Assembly (NCBI RefSeq): GCF_014635725.1
Contig: NZ_BMDJ01000007.1
Span: 62,001-126,000, forward strand
Direction of reading: 5' to 3'
Length of the DNA stretch: 64,000 nt
Source of the DNA: Pedobacter mendelii
Lineage (GTDB): Bacteria; Bacteroidota; Bacteroidia; Sphingobacteriales; Sphingobacteriaceae
Part shown: in pieces, positions 10,501 to 20,391 of the stretch
How the letters are laid out: each line of letters opens with the position of its first letter
How positions within the stretch are numbered: the stretch's first letter is position 1
The notes under the pieces: generated by a model
Told to the model about the DNA's origin: nothing
Database searches by the model: none
Seen by the model: the letters and a program-made list of their open reading frames with translations, nothing else
Made by a program: the position numbers and the translations under genes

Positions 10501-10817
10501 TACCTTCTGCCTATGCCGGAGCTTCAGATTTAGAGTTTGCTTCATCTAGCTACTATATTCAAAATGGAAGTTTTGTAAGGTTGAAAAACTTACAAATTGG
10601 CTACTCAATCCCTACGGCTAAAGCCTTTGGTTCAAAGGTTGCAATTAATAGACTAAGGGTTTATGTTAGTGCAACAAACTTATTTACCATAACTAAATAT
10701 ACAGGCATGGATCCAGAAGTAAGTCAAATTACAGATACTTTTTCAGCACCTGGGGTAGATCAAGGTGTTTATCCAACTCCTCGTCAGTTTTTAATCGGTA
10801 TTAATGTTGGATTTTAA
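7587..10817 (+). CDS. SusC/RagA family TonB-dependent outer membrane transporter
   Basis: A 1076-residue outer-membrane importer. It has a signal peptide (residues 1 to about 27, ending ANAQ), a carboxypeptidase-regulatory-like domain (about 30-112, ITGKVTSSDDKLPVIGATIKVKG), a plug domain (about 115-230, including SIYGSRANNGVVIITTKKG), and a long beta-barrel ending in Phe. It should take up oligomers delivered by the SusD lipoprotein encoded 15 bases downstream, using TonB energy. No glycoside hydrolase or peptidase lies next to the pair, so the substrate cannot be read from context. There is no N-terminal extension for anti-sigma signalling. Confidence 0.96.
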   Translation: MKQNLSFIKRSFLLLCLGILFAITANAQTKITGKVTSSDDKLPVIGATIKVKGATTGTTTDANGAFSIAVNPTDVLVFSFVGYVSKEVTVGNQTNISVVIQAENNNLTEVVVTGYSSQRKKDLTGAVAVVSMDLLKSQPAASAVEALQGKATGVQIINDGAPGSTPQIRIRGTSTINNNEPLYVIDGVPFEGKLSWLNQNDIESMQVLKDASSASIYGSRANNGVVIITTKKGMPGAPKITLDSYYGTQSPRKSSFPEMMNPQQYAQYVFDGYKNAGKAIAAGKNYGSGTTPVLPEYLVAGSVLGQDVTAADADPSKYNYSRDPNLFYQITRANKQGTNWFDEITDAAPVQNYQLSATGGGESATYTFSGGYLDQKGTIKYTGFKRYNFRSNTNISAFNKHVRFGENAQYSYSEGYGFGVNPNTPGSYQDQGSALGWAYRIPTIIPVYDINGNFAGSRGSQLGNAENPLAFLYRAKDNKNKSNFFFGNAYAEGDILPGLVLKTNFGLRYENFNGLSMRYPNLEFSEGNNSNNLNEYQGYNTEWTWSNTLNYNKVFNEKHRVNVLVGTEAIRSRSRQLNAGRNDFFILGNQDYYYLSTGSSNISNNSFGSIGSLFSLFGKIDYSYNDRYLASVTLRRDGSSNFGDANKYGFYPAASAAWRLSEEEFMKSVKWVSDLKIRVGYGQTGNQRIPPYQYINRFQSSIINSAYAVGGANGLTTGVWQNAYQNADVKWESLKALNVGIDFTLLGGALDGSLDLYNKKTSDMLYNLPLPSSVVGLGSSPFVNIGDMSNKGIEFNVAYHYGRTVESPLKFDIGLNFSKNNNKIERLAPGIFNQIYGNYRSLQTSVLQEGAPFGSFFGYKTNGIYQSASDIQNTPSYSGARVGGLRYQDINGDGVIDPKDRTIIGDPNPDFTYGLNLNISYKNFDVAAFIYGVQGNDIFQATRYFTDFPSFDGAKSTRLLDAWSTSNPTSVIPSAYAGASDLEFASSSYYIQNGSFVRLKNLQIGYSIPTAKAFGSKVAINRLRVYVSATNLFTITKYTGMDPEVSQITDTFSAPGVDQGVYPTPRQFLIGINVGF

Positions 10818-10832
10818 TTAAAAAATATAAAG

Positions 10833-12545
10833 ATGAAACATATAAAATATATTCTCCTTTCCCTATTAATTTGCAGTACGTTTTCCTGCAAAAAGGAATT
10901 TTTAACTGTTCAGCCTCAGGGAGAACTCACAGAGTCTCAATTAACCACACAAGATGGGGTTGAAGGACTATTAATAGGTGCTTATGGCTTACTAAATGGC
11001 AATGTTAATGGTACTTATGGGAATTATGGAGCTGCACCAAGCCAATGGTTATTTGGCGAAGTTGCTTCTGATAATGCACACAAAGGTAGTAGTGTTGGAG
11101 ATCAACCTAATATGAATGCAATAGAAAGACATGCACCGACTAGTACTAACGATAACTTGTCAAACCTTTGGGATAGGTGTTTTGAAGGAATTCAGCGCTG
11201 CAACAATACCCTTAAAATATTAGCTAATTTGCAGGCTGGTCAGGGTACTGTTAAATTTGGCGATGCACGTGCTAAAGAGATACAAGGCGAAGCACGTTTG
11301 CTGCGTGCTCATTATTATTTCTTTTTAATAAGGGTTTTTAAATCTGTTCCTTATGTTACCGAAGCTACATCTGGTACTTTTGTTCCAAACGATAAAGATA
11401 TTTATCCGAATATAGTTGATGATCTTACCTTTGCCGTAGCTAATCTAGGTACAACTAAACCAAAAAATCAAAAAGGACGGGTTGATAAATATGCTGCACA
11501 GGCTTATCTTGGTAAAGTTTTCTTATATCAGAAAAAATATACTGAAGCTTATGATTTATTGAATGCTGTAATTTTAGCAAAGCCAGATTTAACTACACTT
11601 CCTTACACAGATAATTTTGATATTACCAAGGAAGACGGTCCGGAAACAATTATGTCTGTTCAGCACTCGGTTGGAACGGACGGTACTGGCGGCGACAATG
11701 GAAATGTTGGCGATATTTTAAATTTTCCTTACGGAAATACACCAATTAATTGCTGCGGTTTCTTCCAGCCATCTATTGATTTGGCTAATGCTTTTAAAGT
11801 TGATGCAAATGGCTTACCATTGCTTGATGGAAGTTATAGAACCAACGCATATAAATCAGATTTTGGATTAACTGGTACTGCTAAAGATAATTATGTTGTT
11901 GATAAAACTCTTCCTTTAGATCCAAGAATAGAAGCAACTATTGGTAGACGCGGAGTTCCTTACCGCGACTGGGGAATTATGGCTGGCGATACATGGATTC
12001 GTGACGCAAGTAATGGAGGTCCATTTGTTGCGGTTAAAAACACAATAGAATCTGCTCAAATTGGAAGTGGCAGTGCGCCAGGAACTACTAATGTTACTGG
12101 CCTTAATGTAAACCTGATTAGATTAGGAGATGTTTACTTAATGGCTGCAGAATGTGCCGTAGAAAAAGGCGATTTAGCCCGGGCTTTAGTGCTAGTAAAT
12201 GCGGTTAGGCAGCGTGCAGCAAAAATAACCCCGCAACAAATAAACGGAACAGCTGCAGCGGCTTATAAAGTGAGTCAATATGCTTCGTTTCCAGATGTTA
12301 ATTATGCCAGAAACGCAGTAAGATTTGAAAGAAGATTAGAATTGGCTATGGAAGGTCATAGGTTTTTTGATCTTGTTCGCTGGGGTATAGTAAAGCAAAC
12401 ACTCGAAAGCTATTTTTCTTTTGAAGGTGGTTACTTTGATTATTTGAAAGGTATAAGTGTTGAGGCAAGAGATGAGTATTTTCCATTGCCACAAGATCAA
12501 ATCGACAGAAGCAAGGGCACACTTAAACAAAGCCCTGGTTATTAA
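10833..12545 (+). CDS. SusD/RagB family nutrient-binding outer membrane lipoprotein
   Basis: A 570-residue surface lipoprotein that caps the SusC barrel and binds the incoming nutrient. A lipobox (CSTFSC) places the lipidated Cys at about residue 19, followed by Lys-Lys. The alpha-helical TPR-like N-terminal half contains the family pattern A-R-L-L-R-A-H-Y-Y-F; the C-terminal part ends with RFERRLELAMEGHRFFDLVRWG, a hallmark of SusD. It follows susC at 15 bases and is closed by a terminator, so the two form a two-gene operon. Confidence 0.96.
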   Translation: MKHIKYILLSLLICSTFSCKKEFLTVQPQGELTESQLTTQDGVEGLLIGAYGLLNGNVNGTYGNYGAAPSQWLFGEVASDNAHKGSSVGDQPNMNAIERHAPTSTNDNLSNLWDRCFEGIQRCNNTLKILANLQAGQGTVKFGDARAKEIQGEARLLRAHYYFFLIRVFKSVPYVTEATSGTFVPNDKDIYPNIVDDLTFAVANLGTTKPKNQKGRVDKYAAQAYLGKVFLYQKKYTEAYDLLNAVILAKPDLTTLPYTDNFDITKEDGPETIMSVQHSVGTDGTGGDNGNVGDILNFPYGNTPINCCGFFQPSIDLANAFKVDANGLPLLDGSYRTNAYKSDFGLTGTAKDNYVVDKTLPLDPRIEATIGRRGVPYRDWGIMAGDTWIRDASNGGPFVAVKNTIESAQIGSGSAPGTTNVTGLNVNLIRLGDVYLMAAECAVEKGDLARALVLVNAVRQRAAKITPQQINGTAAAAYKVSQYASFPDVNYARNAVRFERRLELAMEGHRFFDLVRWGIVKQTLESYFSFEGGYFDYLKGISVEARDEYFPLPQDQIDRSKGTLKQSPGY

Positions 12546-12562
12546 AAAAGTAAAATTATAAT

Positions 12563-12612
12563 ACATGAGTAAGGTTGTGGTTTTTATCACCACTTTATTC
12601 ATGTATTTTTTT
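12563..12612 (+). terminator. Terminator after susD
   Basis: An imperfect hairpin, acatga...tcatgt outside and GTGGT/ATCAC inside with G-U pairs, is followed by a run of eight or more T residues. It ends the susC-susD unit. Confidence 0.7.
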
Positions 12613-12821
12613 TGTGGTTAAGAAATTCTGCTAAACTGAGTTAATTAAAATATGATTAACTACCTAACACACGTTGGTTCATCCTAGAAGGTTTTGTTTG
12701 CTTGATTTGAAACATATAATACATCTGGCTCGTTCTTTCTTAAATACCTTACTGGTAAATTAGCTTTGTTGTACTTCGCGAAAAAACCTAGAAAACTTTG
12801 CGGTTAAGGATTTTAAAATAC

Positions 12822-14156
12822 TTACTTGGTTTCTTTAAAGCGGCTAAAAAAAAGAAGGGCCAATAAACAAAGGCCAAAACCTACAATTCCGTTGAGGCGT
12901 AAACCAAAATCATTACCTGGGTCTTTGCCATAAATAGTAAGCATGGCAAATATGGCAATACCTAAAGTTTGACCAAGTTTTACAAAAAGATATTTTACGG
13001 CAAAAAACATACCTTCGTGGTTTTCGCCTGTTTCCAATGTGTCTTTCTGGGCTATATCAGCCAGAATTGCGGTAGGTAAAATTCCTAAAGCAGCTAATGG
13101 AAATGATGCTGATAAAACCAACATATAAATCTGAGTGTAAGGCCCGAAAGGCATTTTACCCAAAAAGAAGATGGTTATGAAGATTAAGCATAGCACAAAA
13201 AAAGCAAGCAAAACAAAAGGTTTTTTTCCAAATCTTGCAGATCCAAAATTAACAATGGGGTAAAAAAATAATGATGCCAATACCATAGCGCCCATAAATT
13301 TGCCTCCTTCCGATTCAGGTAAACCTAAAAGTACAGTGCAGAAGAACAATAATCCGCTTGAAATAATACTTAATGCGGTGTAAAAAGCGAAATCAGAAAT
13401 CAGGTAATATTTAAAGTTGCTGTTTTTGAAAGTGTTTTTTATTGCAGGCCATAGGGGAATATGTGTTGGCTTGGCAACTGAAAATTCTTTCTCGTTAATA
13501 AAGAAGATGGGCATTAACATAACTAAACCGGATAAAATACATAAACCCCAAATGGCGATTTGAACAGCCTCACTTCGATTTCCTACTACAAAATTATTTT
13601 GAACCAAGTCGGCAAAGTTATTGGTGCAAGCCGATAAAATAATGCCGATTACAAAACCAACCTGCTGGTAGCTGGATAGTTTTACTTTCTGCCTGGGTGT
13701 ATTTGTTACCTCGGCCAGTAAGGCATTGTAAGGAATAATATAAGTAGTTACTGAAATGAAAAAAAAGCAAAGGGTGATGGTTAACCACCATGCATTGTGT
13801 AAACTTTCTCCTTTCTGAATAGGGTAGAAGACTAATCCGCAAAAAATCATGGATGGGATAATTGCCCATTTCATAAATGGCATTCTGCGCCCCTTCGGGT
13901 TTTTACTTGCATCACTTCTTGAGGCGATAAAAGGATCGAAAATGGCATCAACCAATCTTCCCGAGGCTGCAATAATAGATAGAATGTTAAAAGCACCTAA
14001 AAAAACAAGTTGTGGCACCAGTGGCGGTAAGCCAGCATTGCTTGGTGGGAGGTAAAAATACGGCAGCATTACGATGATAATATTCGTCATCGTACTCCAG
14101 CCAATCATGCCTGCTGCATAAGCTATTTCTTGCTTTAATGAGAGTGTTTTATTCAT
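12822..14156 (-). CDS. GPH-type (MelB-like) sugar:cation symporter, MFS superfamily
   Basis: A 444-residue, 12-helix inner-membrane protein. The N-terminus (KQEIAYAAGMIGWSTM) and the loop motif DAIFDPFIASRSDASKNPKGRRMPFM match the glycoside-pentoside-hexuronide family, which co-transports sugars with cations. The second half carries a poorly charged tail ending FSRFKETK. It is convergent with susD and could import sugars released in the periplasm, but the substrate is not visible. The start at 14156 gives the expected N-terminus. Confidence 0.88.
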   Translation of the reverse strand: MNKTLSLKQEIAYAAGMIGWSTMTNIIIVMLPYFYLPPSNAGLPPLVPQLVFLGAFNILSIIAASGRLVDAIFDPFIASRSDASKNPKGRRMPFMKWAIIPSMIFCGLVFYPIQKGESLHNAWWLTITLCFFFISVTTYIIPYNALLAEVTNTPRQKVKLSSYQQVGFVIGIILSACTNNFADLVQNNFVVGNRSEAVQIAIWGLCILSGLVMLMPIFFINEKEFSVAKPTHIPLWPAIKNTFKNSNFKYYLISDFAFYTALSIISSGLLFFCTVLLGLPESEGGKFMGAMVLASLFFYPIVNFGSARFGKKPFVLLAFFVLCLIFITIFFLGKMPFGPYTQIYMLVLSASFPLAALGILPTAILADIAQKDTLETGENHEGMFFAVKYLFVKLGQTLGIAIFAMLTIYGKDPGNDFGLRLNGIVGFGLCLLALLFFSRFKETK

Positions 14157-14313
14157 TAACTAAATTAAAATTAAGTTTTTATTCTTTTTTTAAAGATATC
14201 GTTAAGTCAAATTCTGTTATTTCAATTGAAATGTAGAAGTCTTTTTTTGAAAAGCGACTATTAAACATCTCTACATTAAATTTAGCTCCAAAAGAAAAAC
14301 TGGTGTTGCCAAT

Positions 14314-14383
14314 TAAACCCGACAAAAGCGACAGCCCCGAATTTTTTTAATGAGGGCTACAGCGTATGGCGGGGCTATCGAAA
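14314..14383 (+). repeat. Dispersed palindromic repeat family C, copy 1
   Basis: The unit starts AAACCCGACAAAAGCGACAG and contains gagggctacagcgtatggcg. It can fold through several short inverted arms (AGCCCC/GGGGCT). A second copy in opposite orientation is at 29401-29464. It fills most of the 266-base gap between two minus-strand permease genes. Confidence 0.65.
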
Positions 14384-14422
14384 CCTATTAGTACCACAAT
14401 TGCTTTTCAAATGTTTTAAAAA

Positions 14423-15760
14423 TTACTTTTTATTAAACCATCTCGAAATAAAATAAATTACAAGAAAACCAATAAAAATATATAAACCATTTAATGCTGC
14501 GCTCGGATCGTCGGCATAAATGCTAAAGGCAACAAAAGTGTAAGCAGCAATAAATATTGCAGGCAATATAGGATATAATGGGACAGTATAAATGGTTTTT
14601 TTGTCAATATTTGCGGTTCGTTTTCTTAAAATGAAAATTGTTGCAGCCGAGCTAGCCATACTAATACTTTCTAAGAAAATTGTATAGTTTAAAATCTTAT
14701 CGAAGGTTTTAGCGTAGAAAATAATTACAACAGCAACAAGCGTAAACACAGTTAAGCTTATGGTTATTACCTCTGTTTTTTTATTTATTTTACTAAAGAT
14801 TTTTGGTAACGCTCCCTCTTCGCCCATGGCGAACATTGCCCTTGGGTTGCTGAGTAGATTTACGTTTACATAGCCCATTACAGAAATAAAAATGATTACA
14901 GAAAGCATTTTAAAACCAGCAGGTCCAAATATTTTTGAGGCTAATATTGCCGCAATACTTTCTGCCGATTTTAATTCTTCAAAACCAATAACTTTTACAT
15001 AAACGTAATTTAAGATTAAATAAAGTGACACAATAATTGTTAAGCCAATAATTATCGAACGTGGAATTACTTTTTTAGCTTCTTTAACTTCTCCACCAAA
15101 GTTGATGGTTTGTGCATAACCTGCATAAGAAAAAGAAACGGCAATTAAACATAAACCTAATGCTTTTCCATAATCAGACCAGGTTGGTAATGCACCACTG
15201 GTTGTTTTAAAAATAGGGCTTATGGTTTGGGTTTGGCCGCCAAAAAATATAGCACAAATTAAAATTAAAATTAATCCGATTTTAATTACGGTTAATGCAT
15301 TTTGAGTTTTAGAACTTGCTTTTAATCCTAGTAGGTTAATTAGATAGAAAACCAAAATAGTTGTGATGGCAATTGTTACCCGATAAAAGTCAGTCTGCAT
15401 ATTTGCAGGTAAAACTATTTTACTTAAATATTCTGCACCAATTATTGAGATTGCAGCTACTGATGCAGCGCTTGAAATTAATACAATACAGTTAATTGCA
15501 AAAGCGATTGATGGATGATAAGCTTTTGAGAAAATTTTATAATAACCACCTGTTACCGGATAACGGGAACCGATTTCTGCATAAGTTAATGCACCACAAA
15601 AAGCTACAAAACCACCAATAACCCAAGCCAGATAGAAAAGTTCGGGAATTTGAGCTTTTGCAGCCACATTTACAGGCGTGCGGAAAATACCCATTCCGAT
15701 AACCAGGCTGACCACAATCATGGATAAATCGAAGAGCGAAAGTTGCTTTTTTTGTTGCAT
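14423..15760 (-). CDS. APC-family amino acid permease
   Basis: A 445-residue inner-membrane transporter with 12 predicted helices. The first helix carries VIGMGIFRTPVNVA, matching the conserved unwound G-x-G-I/V-F segment where substrates bind in APC proteins. Other family features are YAEIGSRYPVTGGYYKIFSKAY and FSYAGYAQTINFGGEVKEAKKVIPRS. It probably exchanges or imports amino acids, with the specific substrate unknown. It starts at 15760 and is followed by repeat C and the sugar symporter gene on the same strand. Confidence 0.9.
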   Translation of the reverse strand: MQQKKQLSLFDLSMIVVSLVIGMGIFRTPVNVAAKAQIPELFYLAWVIGGFVAFCGALTYAEIGSRYPVTGGYYKIFSKAYHPSIAFAINCIVLISSAASVAAISIIGAEYLSKIVLPANMQTDFYRVTIAITTILVFYLINLLGLKASSKTQNALTVIKIGLILILICAIFFGGQTQTISPIFKTTSGALPTWSDYGKALGLCLIAVSFSYAGYAQTINFGGEVKEAKKVIPRSIIIGLTIIVSLYLILNYVYVKVIGFEELKSAESIAAILASKIFGPAGFKMLSVIIFISVMGYVNVNLLSNPRAMFAMGEEGALPKIFSKINKKTEVITISLTVFTLVAVVIIFYAKTFDKILNYTIFLESISMASSAATIFILRKRTANIDKKTIYTVPLYPILPAIFIAAYTFVAFSIYADDPSAALNGLYIFIGFLVIYFISRWFNKK

Positions 15761-15781
15761 TTAAATGAATAATAAATTAAA

Positions 15782-16089
15782 GGATGAAGATAGGGAAATT
15801 ATGGAAGATGCAGGATGGATGATGGAAACTGAATATAATTTTAGTCTGGGCGGACAGGCTTTTCTTTTGATGTCAAAAAAAATACCAGTTGAAAATTTTC
15901 TACTAAAGTTTGTGGTTTGGCTTTGCTAAGCTATCCGAAAAATTTTTTAGGCCGGATTAAGTAGAACGGAGATGGGGTTATATGGCCTTTTTGGGTGGCA
16001 TACCTTTATTTCATATATGATAAATGGATAATACACCGCCATCCTTCCATTATCCATCTTACCCTTTACATCTTCCATTTTTTCCCATC
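15782..16089. repeat. Inverted-repeat-bounded intergenic element
   Basis: The gap between the permease and parE (15761-16325) carries no gene. A stretch rich in ATGGAAGATG / GGATGGATGATGGAA at 15782-15827 is mirrored in inverted orientation at 16037-16089. The interior (about 210 bases) is AT-rich without coding signs. This has the shape of a miniature inverted-repeat element, though simple purine-rich sequence alone could produce part of the similarity. Confidence 0.45.
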
Positions 16090-16325
16090 GCCTTTTTGTT
16101 GAAATTTTATTTTGCTACCCTCAAAGAATAAATCTATTATTGTATAATAATTTTTGCTAATTGAGATTTGTAAAAAGACAATATTAATATTTTTCGAATT
16201 CTCAATATCAAATCATTCCTAAACACTTGTCATGTTGAAAGTTAAAGCTTGCTCCGAACATCCCTCGGTATGGCTGCTTTGTGTTAAAGCAAAGTTCAAT
16301 CAATCTGATAAAAATAACAAAATTT

Positions 16326-18194
16326 ATGGCAGAAGTAATTTATAACGACGACAGTATTCGCTCATTAGATTGGAAAGAACACATCAGACTACGCCCCGGT
16401 ATGTACATCGGTAAGCTTGGTGATGGCTCTGCGCAAGATGATGGAATTTATGTTTTGTTAAAGGAAATTGTAGATAATTCTATTGATGAGTTTGTGATGG
16501 GAAGTGGAAAAACCATCGAAATAACAGTTTCTGAGCAAAAGGTAAACATACGAGATTATGGTAGGGGTATTCCATTGGGTAAAGTTATAGATTGTGTAAG
16601 CAAGATAAACACGGGTGGTAAGTATGATAGTAACGCATTCCAAAAATCGGTAGGTTTAAATGGAGTTGGTACAAAGGCCGTAAATGCGTTGTCAACAAAT
16701 TTTGTTGTACAATCTTATCGCGATGGTAAAACCAAAAAGGTTGAGTTTTCGAAAGGAGAAATTGTAAACGAGCAAGCGGTAATAGATACCACACAAAGAA
16801 ATGGTACATCGATTACTTTTTATCCTGATGAAAGCATTTTTAGAAACTACCACTACATTCCTGATTTTGTAGAAAGCATGGTTTGGAACTATGTGTTTTT
16901 GAACACAGGATTAACAGTAAATTTTAACAATCAAAAATATTTCTCGGAAAGAGGTCTTTACGATTTGCTTTCTAAATTTAATAAGCCTGAAGAAATTCGC
17001 TACCCAATTATCCACATGATTGGTAACGATATTGAAATTGCTATGACGCATGGTCAGCAATACGGCGAAGACTATCATTCGTTTGTTAACGGACAACATA
17101 CAACACAAGGCGGAACACATCAGGCTGCTTTCAGGGCGGCAGTAGTAAAAACGGTCCGTGAGTTTTTTAAGAAAGAATTTGAGCCGGCTGATGTTCGTTC
17201 ATCTATAATTGCTGCAATTTCAGTTCGCGTACAGGAACCGGTTTTCGAATCGCAAACTAAAACTAAGTTAGGCTCTCAGAATATGGGCCCGGATGGGCCA
17301 TCAGTTGCTACTTTTATTAACGATTTTGTTAAAAAGGAATTAGATGATTACCTGCACAAAAATGCTGATGTTGCAGATGCGCTTTTAAAACGTATTAATC
17401 AATCTGAACGTGAGCGTAAAGATATTGCCGGTATTAAAAAATTGGCAAACGACAGGGCTAAAAAAGCATCGTTGCATAACAAAAAACTTCGCGATTGTAA
17501 GGTTCATTTCAACACTACTCACGAAAAGCGCTACGAAACTACGCTATTTATAACCGAAGGAGATTCTGCCTCAGGTTCCATTACAAAATCTCGTGATGTT
17601 GATTGTCAAGCTGTTTTCAGCCTGAAAGGCAAGCCACTTAATTGTTATGAATTAACTAAAAAAGTGGTTTACGAAAATGAAGAATTTAACTTATTGCAAC
17701 ATGCTTTAAACATAGAAGATGGTTTAGAAGGATTGCATTACAATAACATTGTTATCGCAACTGATGCCGATGTAGATGGCATGCACATCAGGTTGTTAAT
17801 GATGACTTTCTTTCTTCAGTTTTTTCCTGATTTAGTAAAAGCAGGACATGTCTACATTTTACAAACCCCATTATTTAGGGTTCGGAATAAAAAAGAAACT
17901 ATTTATTGTTACAGTGATGAAGAGCGCCGAAATGCTATTGAAAAATTAGGGAATAAACCTGAAATTACTCGTTTTAAGGGATTAGGAGAGATTTCTCCTG
18001 ATGAATTTGGTTTGTTCATTGGTAAGGATATCAGATTAGATCCTGTTATTTTAAAAGACCAAACTATTAAAAGTTTGCTGGAATATTATATGGGTAAAAA
18101 TACTCCTGATAGGCAGCAGCACATCATCAGAAATCTGCGTGTAGAAAAAGACGAGGTACAGGAAGAACCTAAAATAATTGATGAAGTAGCATAA
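16326..18194 (+). CDS. parE: DNA topoisomerase IV subunit B
   Basis: A 622-residue type IIA topoisomerase ATPase subunit. It pairs with ParC (encoded at 32072-34963) to decatenate chromosomes. Visible parts are the GHKL ATPase domain ([10 protein letters not shown] near 48-57; DYGRGIPLG near 78-86; [14 protein letters not shown] near 110-123), the transducer, and the TOPRIM domain (EGDSASGS near 412; [10 protein letters not shown] near 481). The open frame starts 15 codons earlier at 16281, but the start at 16326 gives the usual [21 protein letters not shown]-terminus. The length and N-terminus fit ParE of Bacteroidota better than GyrB. Confidence 0.93.
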   Translation: MAEVIYNDDSIRSLDWKEHIRLRPGMYIGKLGDGSAQDDGIYVLLKEIVDNSIDEFVMGSGKTIEITVSEQKVNIRDYGRGIPLGKVIDCVSKINTGGKYDSNAFQKSVGLNGVGTKAVNALSTNFVVQSYRDGKTKKVEFSKGEIVNEQAVIDTTQRNGTSITFYPDESIFRNYHYIPDFVESMVWNYVFLNTGLTVNFNNQKYFSERGLYDLLSKFNKPEEIRYPIIHMIGNDIEIAMTHGQQYGEDYHSFVNGQHTTQGGTHQAAFRAAVVKTVREFFKKEFEPADVRSSIIAAISVRVQEPVFESQTKTKLGSQNMGPDGPSVATFINDFVKKELDDYLHKNADVADALLKRINQSERERKDIAGIKKLANDRAKKASLHNKKLRDCKVHFNTTHEKRYETTLFITEGDSASGSITKSRDVDCQAVFSLKGKPLNCYELTKKVVYENEEFNLLQHALNIEDGLEGLHYNNIVIATDADVDGMHIRLLMMTFFLQFFPDLVKAGHVYILQTPLFRVRNKKETIYCYSDEERRNAIEKLGNKPEITRFKGLGEISPDEFGLFIGKDIRLDPVILKDQTIKSLLEYYMGKNTPDRQQHIIRNLRVEKDEVQEEPKIIDEVA

Positions 18195-18232
18195 AATTCG
18201 ACGTTGATTGTCGCGAAATTAAATCAACGCAT

Positions 18233-20383
18233 TTGAAACCCACTAAAAGTTCAGCAGGAAAGTACCTGATAGTTGTATTTTTAATTTTAGTAATTTTTGG
18301 AATAACAGCAGGATTATTCATTAATTTTTCTAAAATACCACTCCTAAAATCAGTAAATAAAATTGTTCAGGTTCAGAATGATTTTACAAAACTCGATAGT
18401 TGTATTTTTAAACTCTATAATGCAGAAAATAGCTGCAGAATGTATGTGGTTAGTGGTGAACGCAGTTATTATAATCAGTTTGTAAGTGAGATTAAAGAGA
18501 TTTCTTTAATCATGGATAAGATTAAACAGCAAAACCAAAATGAAAAAGCATTATCAAAAGAATCATTTGATAAATTAATAATTCAGAAGAAACTTAGAAC
18601 TGTTCAGTTCATACTTTTAAAAAGATTATCAGATAGTCTAATCAATTTTTCTATACAGGTTGATAAAAATGTAGAAAAAATTAATCCCGAAAGTAGATTA
18701 TTCACGTCAAGACGGTTTAAAAATATAATCAAAATAGATACTTTAAAATCAAAGGTAGTGGCGCAACCAAAAAAGAAATTTTTTGGTCGCATTTTAGCAG
18801 CTTTAAACGCTAAAGAAGATAAAGGTATTGATAGTTCAAAATCAACGATAATAAGAACAACTATTTCTGCTGATACAACATCAATAAGCCAAGCTTATAA
18901 CAAAAAGCAGCTTAGAGCTATAAACGATTATTATTTAAATTTATATAGAATTAATAAAAAGCTGAAAGATAAGGAAAGGGGATTGTTGGAGGTTAACCAT
19001 AAGCTAATATTAACAATTGTTAATGGATTAAAGGAATATAAATCGACGGAAAAAAAATATTATTCTTCAGTTCAGCAATTGGTTAGCTCAACTGCTTTCA
19101 GCACAGTAGAAAATCTCGATAAGTTCACATTGCTATTGCTTATTTTGGCCTCAGGACTCTTAATTATTGTGTTTTACACGATTTATAGCTTATACAAAAA
19201 TGAAAAGGCATTGATAGAATATAGTAATAAAGCTTCACTATATGCCCTTTCAAAAAGTCGTTTTTTGGCAAACATGAGTCATGAAATCAGAACACCGCTC
19301 AATTCTATTGTCGGATTTTCGGAGCAGTTAACAAATGTAAATCTTGATAAGGAGCATCAGGAGCAAATTAATGCAATTAGAAATTCTTCCGTAATGTTGC
19401 TTGATGTTGTGAACGATATTCTGGATTTTTCTAAATATGAAACGGGTAAGGTTACTTTAGAGCAAATTACTTTTTCACCATATATTGCCATTTATGATGT
19501 TTTCGAAAGTATGAAAATTCAGGCTGACAAAAAGAAGATTGGCTTTGTTTTAAATATGCCAATTGAAAGAGACATTTTTATACTTGGCGATCCTTTACGT
19601 TTGAAACAAGTTGTTATGAATTTGTTGAGCAATGCGATTAAGTTTACCACACATGGAGAAGTAACTTTAAATGCAGAATTAATAAATACTGCAGGGAAAA
19701 ATGCTCAATTAAAAGTTAGAGTTTCCGATACTGGAATGGGTATTAATCAAATAGATCAAAAAGTTATTTTTGATGAATTTGCTCAGGTTTATTATTCATC
19801 TACAAAAGAAAAGCAACAGGGTACAGGTTTAGGATTAGCAATTTGTAAAAAAATAGTTGAGTTTCAAGGTGGTACAATTGGGGTGATTAGTGAAGAAAAA
19901 AAAGGTTCTGTTTTCTATTTTGAATTACCATTTGAAATTACAGATAAAGTTAAACTTGAAAGCATTAATTCCTCAATTGGAATTGAAGATGTAGAACTTT
20001 TAAAAACCAAACGCGTGCTTTTAGCTGATGATAACATGCTTAATATTCTGCTTGCAAGTACAATTCTTAAAAAATATAAAGTTAATTTTGATGCCGCTTA
20101 TAATGGAATGGAGGCTTACGAATTGTTTAACGAAAATACTTATGATTTAATTCTAACCGATATTCAAATGCCGGAAATGGGCGGGATAGAATTGACAAGA
20201 AAGATAAGGAGTAGCAAAGATGAATTGAAAAGAAATATTCCTATTTTAGGTGTAACTGCAAACGTAATGCAGGAAGATAGAAAAAAATATCTTGAATCGG
20301 GAATGAACGAATTGGTTTTAAAGCCATTTTTAGAAAAGGAATTGATAGAAAAGATGCTCCACTGTTTTAAGGTAAAAGTTTAA
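18233..20383 (+). CDS. Hybrid sensor histidine kinase with C-terminal receiver
   Basis: A 716-residue membrane kinase. It has one helix at residues about 12-32, a large extracytoplasmic helical sensor (about 33-295, with CHASE3-like wording such as RMYVVSGERSYYNQF), and a second helix at about 296-320. Then come HisKA (phosphoaccepting His about 350 in NMSHEIRTPLNSIVGF), HATPase_c (N box LLSNAIKFT, DTGMGI, GTGLGLAICKK), and a receiver domain (acceptor Asp about 643 in LILTDIQMPEMGG). There is no DNA-binding output, so phosphate may pass to a separate partner. It begins with TTG, 38 bases after parE, on the same strand. The stimulus is unknown. Confidence 0.9.
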   Translation: MKPTKSSAGKYLIVVFLILVIFGITAGLFINFSKIPLLKSVNKIVQVQNDFTKLDSCIFKLYNAENSCRMYVVSGERSYYNQFVSEIKEISLIMDKIKQQNQNEKALSKESFDKLIIQKKLRTVQFILLKRLSDSLINFSIQVDKNVEKINPESRLFTSRRFKNIIKIDTLKSKVVAQPKKKFFGRILAALNAKEDKGIDSSKSTIIRTTISADTTSISQAYNKKQLRAINDYYLNLYRINKKLKDKERGLLEVNHKLILTIVNGLKEYKSTEKKYYSSVQQLVSSTAFSTVENLDKFTLLLLILASGLLIIVFYTIYSLYKNEKALIEYSNKASLYALSKSRFLANMSHEIRTPLNSIVGFSEQLTNVNLDKEHQEQINAIRNSSVMLLDVVNDILDFSKYETGKVTLEQITFSPYIAIYDVFESMKIQADKKKIGFVLNMPIERDIFILGDPLRLKQVVMNLLSNAIKFTTHGEVTLNAELINTAGKNAQLKVRVSDTGMGINQIDQKVIFDEFAQVYYSSTKEKQQGTGLGLAICKKIVEFQGGTIGVISEEKKGSVFYFELPFEITDKVKLESINSSIGIEDVELLKTKRVLLADDNMLNILLASTILKKYKVNFDAAYNGMEAYELFNENTYDLILTDIQMPEMGGIELTRKIRSSKDELKRNIPILGVTANVMQEDRKKYLESGMNELVLKPFLEKELIEKMLHCFKVKV

Positions 20384-20391
20384 TTTACAAA

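Noticed and set aside
16326..18194. DNA gyrase subunit B
   Set aside because: Length of 622 residues and the N-terminus fit topoisomerase IV subunit B of Bacteroidota; GyrB there is usually about 650 residues with a different start. Not fully excluded without a search.
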